Positions 57,626-64,000 of a stretch of 64,000 bases of DNA are shown here, piece after piece (positions within the stretch are counted from its first letter, which is position 1; each line of letters starts with the position of its first letter). The position numbers and the translations under genes were made by a program. The notes below the pieces were generated by a model, which made no database searches, had not been told where the DNA came from, and was given only the letters and a program-made list of their open reading frames with translations. The DNA comes from Gluconobacter albidus (GTDB lineage Bacteria; Pseudomonadota; Alphaproteobacteria; Acetobacterales; Acetobacteraceae): assembly GCF_002723915.1 (NCBI RefSeq), contig NZ_BEWL01000005.1, forward strand, positions 62,001 through 126,000. Reading direction: 5' to 3'.

Positions 57626-58945
57626 TCAGCCAAGCCGTAGCGGAACGACCTGCCCATTCGTAGCAGCAAAAAAATCAGTTCCTCCTACAATGTAAAGGAC
57701 ATGGGCAGCCCAGCGATCCAGAGCAATCTCCCGTTCTTTCAGAAACTCATGCCGCTGATAGACAGCAGCCACGCCCTTAATCGTCCCCTGCACATGGTTC
57801 AGCACCCGATCAGCCACATGCGGCCCGACCCCAAGACGAGCCATTACCGTCACACCCGTCCGTCTCAGGTCATGTAACCGCCAGCCCGGCGCGGGCAGGG
57901 TGCAGACTTCTTTTCCCAGCGAATTTTGAGCCCGCTCCACCTCAATCAGCTTTTCCAGCCGTTCCTTGGCTCCTGAGAAGTCCGAGATGGGCGTTCTGCC
58001 AGTATTGGTGAAGACGTAAGCCGAGATGGCGCCTGTCTTTGGATCTGTCTGCCTGTGCAGCGCCGCCAGGACGTGGCGCGCCGGTTCTGAGAGATGGACG
58101 ATATGGGCTCTGCTGTTCTTCGTCCGTTCGGCCGGGATCGTCCAGGTCGTCAGATCGGGCGAGATCTCCTCCCACCGCATCTCCGCAACCTCTGTCCGGC
58201 GTTGAAGAGTGAGCAGCAGCAACCGGAAGAACGGTCCGAAAGGATAGGCCATCTGTCCGGCCGCCCGCCAGATTTCACCGATCTCGTCATCCGTCAGAAC
58301 GCGATCCCGCGAAACCTCCCGTCCTTCCACAATCAGGCGGGCAAACGGATTATCATCCACCAGCTGACGCTTCACAGCCCAGGCATACATGGCGCGGGCA
58401 TAAGCTTGCAGACGCCGGGCCGTGGTGGGGTGCTCTGCTGCGATCTCATCCAGCCGCGCCTGAAGCTCAGAGACGGTCAGGGACTGGGCAGGACGAGCAA
58501 GAAACTGCTGGAAATTATACCGGATGCGCTGCGGCCCTTCCTTTTTGTAGACCGCGCTATGTTCCCTGAGCGCCATGCTGGCCCAGCGATCAATCAGGAC
58601 ATCCAAGGTCAGGGCATCTATCACGGCCTGCGCTGCCTGCTCCTGAAGGGAGGTTTGATAGGCCACCACCTCCGCCTTGCGTTCGCCTACTGGATCTCCA
58701 CCAGCCAGGACGCGCCCACGAGCCTCTTCAGCTATCTTCCGAGCCTGGGCAATGGTGACAGCCCCATACTCTCCTAGTTTGAGACGACGGACCTTCCCCG
58801 CGTAGCGATACTGAAAGAGGAAGATCTTTGCTCCGGTTGCCGTGACACGGACCAGAAAACCCTTGGTCTCCGTATCCGAAAACAAAGCGTCCCGTTTACC
58901 TGGCGGGCAGGTGAGGGCGTCTATTTCCCGTTTTGAAAACCTCAT
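57626..58945 (-). CDS. tyrosine recombinase/integrase
   Basis: A 439-residue integrase of the tRNA-island type. The N-terminal DUF4102 arm-binding domain reads DALTCPPGKRDALFSDTETKGFLVRV (in parts), the core-binding domain follows, and the catalytic domain has Arg in LTLQRRTEVAEMRW, HDLRRTGVTVMARLGV (H-x-x-R), LNHVQG and the Tyr in AAVYQRHEFL. It lies 341 bp from attR and is transcribed leftwards. It should integrate and excise the element at the tRNA-Lys 3' end. Confidence 0.95.
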   Translation of the reverse strand: MRFSKREIDALTCPPGKRDALFSDTETKGFLVRVTATGAKIFLFQYRYAGKVRRLKLGEYGAVTIAQARKIAEEARGRVLAGGDPVGERKAEVVAYQTSLQEQAAQAVIDALTLDVLIDRWASMALREHSAVYKKEGPQRIRYNFQQFLARPAQSLTVSELQARLDEIAAEHPTTARRLQAYARAMYAWAVKRQLVDDNPFARLIVEGREVSRDRVLTDDEIGEIWRAAGQMAYPFGPFFRLLLLTLQRRTEVAEMRWEEISPDLTTWTIPAERTKNSRAHIVHLSEPARHVLAALHRQTDPKTGAISAYVFTNTGRTPISDFSGAKERLEKLIEVERAQNSLGKEVCTLPAPGWRLHDLRRTGVTVMARLGVGPHVADRVLNHVQGTIKGVAAVYQRHEFLKEREIALDRWAAHVLYIVGGTDFFAATNGQVVPLRLG

Positions 58946-58958
58946 GCCTGAGGCTCCA

Positions 58959-59071
58959 TAACACCTTTAACACCTTCGAAACCGAAAGGTGTTAGTGGGA
59001 AAACCGGAGAAAAACACAATGAAATCAGTATATTATATATGTGAGTAACACTAATAACACCTATAACACCG
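58959..59071. repeat. right TAACACC heptamer cluster
   Basis: TAACACC at 58959, 58968, 59055 and 59064, GGTGTTA at 58988, and a variant TAACACT at 59046. TAACACCTT (58968-58976) and AAGGTGTTA (58986-58994) form an inverted repeat. It is like the cluster at the left end, and an AT-rich stretch lies at 59028-59042. Confidence 0.85.
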
Positions 59072-59138
59072 TAATTGTGTAGCTCCCTGAATGTCATTTT
59101 GCCCATTTCCCCTATCCGGACCCGCTGACGTGTTTTCG

Positions 59139-59164
59139 CGGACTCAATCCGGACTCATCTGAAA
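59139..59164 (+). repeat. 26-bp repeat, right copy (possible integrase arm site)
   Basis: Identical to 45247-45272 in the same orientation; ends 121 bp before attR. Confidence 0.9.
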
Positions 59165-59285
59165 TAGCAACCGGTGCATTTGGGTGCATCTCTTTGCATG
59201 AACCGTCTCAGACGCCTTCCTGTAAGGCGTTGTTATTGCGCTATTTTGCGTTTCCCTGCGTCTTAACTGTATTTCGCCGGGCGTA

Positions 59286-59349
59286 ACTCTTAATCAGCGG
59301 GTCCAAGGTTCGAGCCCTTGTGTGCCCACCATGCCCGTCTCCGGTTATT
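59286..59349. repeat. attR: 64-bp direct repeat of the tRNA-Lys 3' end
   Basis: Perfect copy of 45097-45160. Only the 3' half of the tRNA is present, so it is no functional tRNA gene. It marks the right junction of the island with the chromosome. Confidence 0.97.
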
Positions 59350-59442
59350 TCCAAAAAAATTCATACTGAATTTCCAAAGGCCGCCAAGGGTCTTTTTGTG
59401 CTTTTCGGCAGCCCCTGAAAGCCAGAGACTGCCCCCGCAAGT

Positions 59443-60129
59443 TCAGCCCCGGAAATCTGGCAGTTCGTTAACCGTCACGACACGCCACAGGCAATCGATA
59501 CGCTCCAGAATGGTAATGGACAGGTTCTGGATCGAAAACCGCAGCGCCGTATCGGGATGAACGCCCAGCGCATGCGCCAGAGCCGCGCGGATGGCCCCCC
59601 CATGACTGACGACAACCATGTCCTCACCTTCATGGGCATTCGCCAGATCCTCCAGACCATGCGCCACACGCGCACAGACATCCAGCATGCTCTCGCCGCC
59701 CGGCGGCAGTTCACAGGCAGAAATGGACCAGAACGGATTGGGCGGCAGACGCAGCAGAGACATGAACTCCGTATGCGGCGTTCCATGCCATTCCCCGATC
59801 GACTGCTCGATGAAACGGCCGTCAATCGTCACATCCTGCGAGAATGCTCCCGCCTTACGGATTTCGCTCGCCGTGTCGCGTGCGCGCTGGAGCGGTGAAC
59901 TGTACCACAGCGCATCAATCGGCAGACGCCGCGCCAGCGTGGCATAGCCGCCCTGCTGGCTTGCCATCGCTTCCCGGCACAGCGGCACATCGAGCGCCCC
60001 ATACATCGTCTTGCGCGCACTGGCTTCCACGACCGCGTGGCGAATCATCCAGAACCGGGTAACGCCCTTCGGCAGTTCCGGCGTATCGAGAAAATGCCCG
60101 TGCGGGACCGCTTTATCTGTCTGGGTCAT
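59443..60129 (-). CDS. histidine phosphatase family protein
   Basis: A 228-residue member of the phosphoglycerate mutase-like (histidine phosphatase branch 1) superfamily. The motif FWMIRHAVVEASARKTMYG has the catalytic R-H; SPLQRARDTASEI is the second conserved part, and VVVSHGGAIRAALAHALGV has the second His. Function could be a sugar-phosphate or alpha-ribazole phosphatase; it cannot be told. ATG at 60129 overlaps the stop of the PLP enzyme gene, so the two are translated together. Confidence 0.85.
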   Translation of the reverse strand: MTQTDKAVPHGHFLDTPELPKGVTRFWMIRHAVVEASARKTMYGALDVPLCREAMASQQGGYATLARRLPIDALWYSSPLQRARDTASEIRKAGAFSQDVTIDGRFIEQSIGEWHGTPHTEFMSLLRLPPNPFWSISACELPPGGESMLDVCARVAHGLEDLANAHEGEDMVVVSHGGAIRAALAHALGVHPDTALRFSIQNLSITILERIDCLWRVVTVNELPDFRG

Positions 60130-62174
60130 GCTAATGGGGCGTAACGGGGGACAGGGTTCGCGTCCAGCAGAACATCCCAGTGTTTCAGGATCAGTTCCAG
60201 TTTTCCAAGCACCCGGCGCGCATCCATGCATTCGCGCTGCAAGCGGCGCTCCTCGTCCAGCCCTTCATGCGACGGCTCTCCCGAAACCAGCCGCGCACCC
60301 GCACACAAACGCAGCGCACCCGCCGGTCCATCCAGCATCGGATGCGGCACCGGGACGGGCTGACCCAGAACACAGAGCAGACTGCCCTCTCCTTCCGCCA
60401 CCCAGGGCGACAGATCCGCATTCAGCCAGCGATGCAGCCGTCGCGCATCTTCCAGCGCAAGGGGCTGGCCGGGCGCATGCGGGTCCTCCACCAGAAACGA
60501 CAGGATGGTCGGAACGGCATCCCAGCGCCCGTCATCAAAAGGCGTTCCCATGGGCAGCATGGTCAGGACGGGACGGGCACGCACCATGGCAACGGCCTCC
60601 GTCATGAACCGCGTCAGACGACTGCGAATGACCGGATCGGGCAGCGCAAACAGCGCGTCCATTTCGGCCAGCGCCGCATACCAGCGCAAGGCCAGCCCGA
60701 TATTGTGGCCGTTATTGAGCGCCGAAGCATCCGCACCTTCCGGCCACTCATCGCGGTTGCCATAGGCCCGCAATCCCTTAGGAAGTGACAGGGACGGCAA
60801 ACGACGGCGGATTTCGGGGGGAAGGAGAATGGCCCCGCAAAACGGCGGCCCGGTAAAGAATTTGGAGCCGGTCACCATGACAATGATTCCCCGCTCCACC
60901 CAGTCTGCCACCCGCGACGGACTCAGTCGCGCCTGACAGACATCCACAACCACGCTGAGCCGGTCGCCCAGCTCGGTACACAATTCCCAGACAAGATCCA
61001 TGTCCGGCGCGGCAAGCCCGGTCTTGGACTGGTCCAGCCGATGCAGCAGCACATGACGTCCCTCGGCCACCTCCCGCCGCACCAGTGCCGCACATTGCGC
61101 GTTGATCTCCGCAACGGGCCGCGCCGTGCCATCAGCCGCACGGATATCAACACCAATCAGCCGCGTCTCCGGAGAAAACCCTTCGATCACCTCGCCTTTG
61201 CCCACCAGCGTGGAACAGGCACTGTCCGTCGCGAAATGCCGTCCACAGGCCGCAAGAGGCACCCCGCTGCCCGTTTCATCGGGGGCCAGAAGGATGGACG
61301 TTACCGGACGCTCTGTCCCCGCCGCGACAAGAGCCAGAACCGCAAGTTCACAGTCCGTCCCGGACGCCGACAGCAGAACCGCATCTTCCGGCAGCTCATA
61401 ATGGGCCCCGATCGCCGCGCGGGCCCGGCGCACAACACCTTCCTGCACCAGATCCGGGTCCTGCTTGGCCAGAAGCGCACTCATCATGATGCGTCGGGCG
61501 GCCTCCGCGCCCCCAAATCCCCGTTCGGACAGCGAAGACGCCGTCGATGACCCAAAAGTGATCGCCCAGGGCCGGGGACGATGGGAGCTGGAATACCGGT
61601 TCAGCCCGGTATGCGGATCAACGGCCAGCCGGGAATCCCCGCCCCCACTCATCAGGTTTTCGGCGGGCGCCAGAACAGGCCACAACCGGGCCAGAATCCC
61701 TTGCAGACGTCCGGCTTCGGCCAACGTGAAAGGCGGCAGATCCGGCAGAAACGCGCTCAGCGTCTCCCAGCTCTGCAACAGGCTCGGCACGTCGGGCACG
61801 TCGCCCGCAAACACGGCCAGCCAGGACGGAAGCGGGGCGACATCTCCGGTATCGAGCGCATGAAACAGCACCGCCACGCGCGCCGCGGCAAAACTGGCCA
61901 GAAACGGATTGGCGCCCGGCTCCAGCAGTCGCATCAGTTCAATGGCATGACGCAGGAAAGTCGGCGTAAGGCGCGGCGCCTCAAGACACAGCGCGCCGAG
62001 CTTGAGCGTCGCCGTGTGCAGACAGAAAGCCTGCCCCGGCACCAGTTCTCCCTCGATCCGGAACGGAAGCGGCAGTGACACATCCAGGATCGGAACCAGC
62101 CCGTCCGCAATCACCCGCAGATCGGGCCGCTCCAGAACATCCGTCAGGGAGCGTGTCAAAGTATCAGCCAGCAT
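60126..62174 (-). CDS. large PLP-dependent (aminotransferase-fold) enzyme, uncharacterised
   Basis: A 682-residue protein with a fold-type I PLP domain from about residue 200 to 560. The putative PLP-lysine is K438 in VMVTGSKFFTGPPFCGAIL; the Asp binding the pyridine nitrogen is D411 in VVVDVCQAR; LLSASGTDCELAVLALVAAG holds the phosphate-binding region. The N-terminal 190 residues form a Leu/Ala/Pro-rich domain I do not recognise, and a C-terminal part of some 120 residues is also unassigned. The length is far above usual aminotransferases (about 400). It overlaps the histidine phosphatase gene by four bases. Perhaps a desulfurase- or decarboxylase-related enzyme; function unknown. Confidence 0.75.
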   Translation of the reverse strand: MLADTLTRSLTDVLERPDLRVIADGLVPILDVSLPLPFRIEGELVPGQAFCLHTATLKLGALCLEAPRLTPTFLRHAIELMRLLEPGANPFLASFAAARVAVLFHALDTGDVAPLPSWLAVFAGDVPDVPSLLQSWETLSAFLPDLPPFTLAEAGRLQGILARLWPVLAPAENLMSGGGDSRLAVDPHTGLNRYSSSHRPRPWAITFGSSTASSLSERGFGGAEAARRIMMSALLAKQDPDLVQEGVVRRARAAIGAHYELPEDAVLLSASGTDCELAVLALVAAGTERPVTSILLAPDETGSGVPLAACGRHFATDSACSTLVGKGEVIEGFSPETRLIGVDIRAADGTARPVAEINAQCAALVRREVAEGRHVLLHRLDQSKTGLAAPDMDLVWELCTELGDRLSVVVDVCQARLSPSRVADWVERGIIVMVTGSKFFTGPPFCGAILLPPEIRRRLPSLSLPKGLRAYGNRDEWPEGADASALNNGHNIGLALRWYAALAEMDALFALPDPVIRSRLTRFMTEAVAMVRARPVLTMLPMGTPFDDGRWDAVPTILSFLVEDPHAPGQPLALEDARRLHRWLNADLSPWVAEGEGSLLCVLGQPVPVPHPMLDGPAGALRLCAGARLVSGEPSHEGLDEERRLQRECMDARRVLGKLELILKHWDVLLDANPVPRYAPLA

Positions 62175-62285
62175 GCCTGCCTCTCCTGCCTCCGCACGAC
62201 TGTGGGATTAGCCCATCAGACCGACCAGCGCGAGAGGCGAAAGCAGTCCTTAAAAATCATCCGTGCGATGTTACAGAAAGTATCG

Positions 62286-62316
62286 CAGCGTTATTTGCGC
62301 CGTTTCAACAACGCTG
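62286..62316 (+). other. inverted repeat upstream of rfbB
   Basis: CAGCGTT (62286-62292) pairs with AACGCTG (62310-62316), followed by the AT-rich TAAGATAAAATG. It could be an operator or a hairpin in the rfbB leader; otherwise the 197-bp gap shows nothing clear. Confidence 0.35.
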
Positions 62317-62371
62317 TAAGATAAAATGACTCTGCAGGGGTTCAGACCCTGATTTTAACCAAGAGGTTCAA

Positions 62372-63427
62372 ATGCGGATTTTGCTGACAGGCGGTTGCGG
62401 CTTCATAGGATCGGCCGTGATACGCCATCTGATCCGGAAAACGGACCATTCGGTCCTGAATGTTGACTGCATGACTTATGCAGCCTCGGAAGATACCGTC
62501 AGCGAAGTCGCAGGCGATCCCCGTTACTCCCATGCCCGTGCCAATATTGTGAACGGCGTGGAAATGCAGCGCCTGTTCGAGGAATACCGCCCCGACGCCG
62601 TCATGCATCTCGCGGCCGAAAGCCATGTGGACCGCTCGATCGACGGCCCCGGCATTTTCATCCAGACAAACGTCGTCGGCACCTACTCCCTGCTCGAAGC
62701 GGCCCGCAAATACTGGAACACACTGGGAGACTCCGAAAAGCAGGCCTTCCGCTTCCATCATATTTCCACGGACGAAGTCTTCGGCCATCTGGAGCCGAAC
62801 GATCCACCCTTCACCGAAACCACCCCCTACGATCCCCGCAGCCCGTACTCGGCCTCCAAGGCGTCGTCCGACCATCTGGTCCGCGCCTGGTTCCACACCT
62901 ACGGCCTGCCGACCTTCGTCACCAACACCACCAACAATTACGGCATCTGGCACTTTCCGGAAAAACTGATCCCGCTGGTCACGATCAATGCGATCGAAGG
63001 CCGCGATCTTCCGGTTTACGGCAAGGGCGAGAACGTCCGCGACTGGCTGTTCGTCGAAGATCATGCCGAAGCTCTCGTCAAGGCCGTCGAAACCGGAAAA
63101 CCGGGCGAAACCTATGCCATCGGCGCCCGCCAGCCCCGCACGAATCTTGAAGTCGTCAAAAAGATCTGCGCCGTCCTCGACGAGCTTCAGCCCGACCCGG
63201 CTGGACCGCGCGAGCGCCTGATCCGCTTCGTCACCGACCGCCCCGGCCATGATTTCCGCTACGAAATCGACCCGTCCCACGCCGAGAAGGAACTCGACTG
63301 GAAAGCGACGCACGATTTCGAAAGTGGCATCCGCAAGACGGTCCAGTGGTATCTCGACAACCGCGCCTGGTGGGAAGGCATCCGTTCCAAGCGCTATACA
63401 GGCCAGAGACTGGGAGCCAGCAAGTGA
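62372..63427 (+). CDS. rfbB: dTDP-glucose 4,6-dehydratase
   Basis: NAD-dependent enzyme that turns dTDP-glucose into dTDP-4-keto-6-deoxyglucose in dTDP-rhamnose synthesis. The 351-residue protein has the Rossmann motif [32 protein letters not shown], the catalytic T-D-E in [12 protein letters not shown], and the Y-x-x-x-K in [23 protein letters not shown] lies 7 nt upstream. rfbA overlaps its stop (GTGA). Genes for cell-envelope polysaccharide are expected further right. Confidence 0.95.
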   Translation: MRILLTGGCGFIGSAVIRHLIRKTDHSVLNVDCMTYAASEDTVSEVAGDPRYSHARANIVNGVEMQRLFEEYRPDAVMHLAAESHVDRSIDGPGIFIQTNVVGTYSLLEAARKYWNTLGDSEKQAFRFHHISTDEVFGHLEPNDPPFTETTPYDPRSPYSASKASSDHLVRAWFHTYGLPTFVTNTTNNYGIWHFPEKLIPLVTINAIEGRDLPVYGKGENVRDWLFVEDHAEALVKAVETGKPGETYAIGARQPRTNLEVVKKICAVLDELQPDPAGPRERLIRFVTDRPGHDFRYEIDPSHAEKELDWKATHDFESGIRKTVQWYLDNRAWWEGIRSKRYTGQRLGASK

Positions 63428-64000
63428 GCACCATCGAGACAAAGCCCATGAAGGGCATCATCCTCGCCGGCGGTTCGGGCACACGCCTGTATCCGATGAC
63501 GATGGCAGCCTCCAAGCAGTTGCTGCCGGTCTATGACAAGCCAATGATCTACTATCCCCTTTCCACGCTGATGCTGGCGGGAATCCGGGACATCATGATC
63601 ATCACGACGCCCCATGATATGCCGCAGTTCCAGCGTCTTCTGGGTGACGGCTCGCAGTTCGGCGTGACCTTCGAATATCGCGTCCAGCCCTCTCCGGACG
63701 GTCTGGCACAGGCCTTCCTTATCGCCGAAGACTGGATTCAGGGCGCGCCCTGCGCACTGGCGCTGGGTGACAACCTGATTTTCTCCGAACATCTCGGCGT
63801 CCTGCTGCGCGCAGCCTCCAACCGCCCCGAAGGCGCGACCGTCTTCGCCTATCAGGTCCGCGATCCGGAGCGTTACGGCGTTGTCTCCTTCGACGAGAGC
63901 GGCCTCGCCCTCAAAGTCGAGGAAAAGCCGACCCATCCGGAATCACACTGGGCCATCACAGGGCTGTATTTCTATGACCACCGCGTCGTGGATTTTGCCA
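63424..64000 (+). CDS. rfbA: glucose-1-phosphate thymidylyltransferase (3' end missing)
   Basis: Makes dTDP-glucose from dTTP and glucose-1-phosphate, the step before RfbB. The nucleotide-binding motif [22 protein letters not shown] and [20 protein letters not shown] are clear; ALGDNLIF has the catalytic Asp region. About 192 residues are in the window and the gene runs off the edge (full length is about 290). GTG at 63424 overlaps the rfbB stop; an ATG at 63448 (MKGIILAGG) is an alternative start that fits typical relatives. Confidence 0.95.
   Translation, partial: MSTIETKPMKGIILAGGSGTRLYPMTMAASKQLLPVYDKPMIYYPLSTLMLAGIRDIMIITTPHDMPQFQRLLGDGSQFGVTFEYRVQPSPDGLAQAFLIAEDWIQGAPCALALGDNLIFSEHLGVLLRAASNRPEGATVFAYQVRDPERYGVVSFDESGLALKVEEKPTHPESHWAITGLYFYDHRVVDFA

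Larger units (their letters stand above)
45161..59349. mobile_element. 14.2-kb integrative element in tRNA-Lys (phage-satellite-like)
   Basis: The region between the two 64-bp repeats (one copy counted) has a tyrosine integrase at the right end next to attR, a serine resolvase at the left, a replication module (DUF927 helicase and Toprim primase), Bro-N and AlpA-type regulators, a divergent XRE repressor-like gene, a membrane-tethered Mrr nuclease and a Panacea-type pair. Genes on the minus strand overlap by ATGA. There are no capsid, portal, tail, lysis or large terminase genes, and no conjugation genes, so it is not an intact prophage nor a conjugative element. The phage-satellite label is inference. 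Confidence 0.93.
58946..59442. other. 497-bp right end of the island and junction
   Basis: No gene seen. Holds the right heptamer cluster (58959-59071), the right copy of the 26-bp repeat (59139-59164), attR (59286-59349) and about 90 bp of chromosome before the histidine phosphatase end. Confidence 0.6.

Noticed and set aside
59286-59349. Second tRNA-Lys gene at the right end
   Set aside because: Only the 3' half is present from the anticodon stem on; it is attR and not a tRNA gene.
45161-59349. Complete prophage
   Set aside because: No capsid, portal, tail, lysis or large terminase genes seen; only replication, regulation, recombination and cargo genes.

Overview
The window is about 64 kb of chromosome from an acetic acid bacterium, very probably Gluconobacter. 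The best evidence is the PQQ-dependent membrane alcohol dehydrogenase pair adhA-adhB, a bacterial pyruvate decarboxylase (pdc), a dehydrogenase of the GMC type with its small subunit, high GC content, and the alphaproteobacterial order mnmE-mnmG-rsmG-parA-parB. Four parS centromere sites (about 2.7, 16.7, 40.4 and 42.7 kb) together with parAB place the window in the origin-proximal part of the chromosome.

Left part (1-34.7 kb): the 3' end of glnA; a TRIC-family membrane protein; a CopZ-like metal-binding protein; two ABM-fold monooxygenase-like proteins; a glycine cleavage operon gcvT-gcvH-gcvP under a tandem glycine riboswitch; a MarR regulator with a 22-bp palindromic operator; polyamine genes speD and speE separated by a terminator; the branched-chain amino acid operon miaA-ilvB-ilvN-ilvC; serB; a glycine-rich secreted protein; dciA and mutY, divergent; pdc with a 0.57-kb upstream region; a ZntB/CorA-type channel; ahcY; a TonB-dependent receptor overlapping a histidine acid phosphatase; an L,D-transpeptidase; a solitary 2-oxoglutarate dehydrogenase E2 lacking the usual E3-binding domain; a GMC oxidoreductase pair; and rho.

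Middle part (34.7-45.1 kb): ogt, adhA-adhB (ethanol oxidation at the periplasmic face), the tRNA-modification/partition cluster, and a tRNA-Lys(CTT) gene.

Island (45.16-59.35 kb): a 14.2-kb integrated element sits in the 3' end of tRNA-Lys, bounded by a perfect 64-bp direct repeat. It carries a tyrosine integrase at its right end, a serine resolvase with a putative res site, a long train of mostly overlapping genes (DUF927 helicase, Toprim primase, Bro-N antirepressor-like protein, AlpA-like regulator and several unknown proteins), a divergent XRE regulator with a palindromic operator, a membrane-anchored Mrr-type nuclease, and a Panacea-domain antitoxin next to a small two-helix membrane protein. 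No capsid, tail or terminase gene is visible, so it looks like a phage-satellite-type or replicating integrative element with defence or addiction cargo. Both ends carry matching 26-bp repeats and clusters of the heptamer TAACACC, which would flank attP after excision. This island is the most novel part of the window.

Right edge (59.4-64 kb): a histidine phosphatase and a large uncharacterised PLP-dependent enzyme (overlapping genes), then rfbB and the start of rfbA for dTDP-sugar synthesis.
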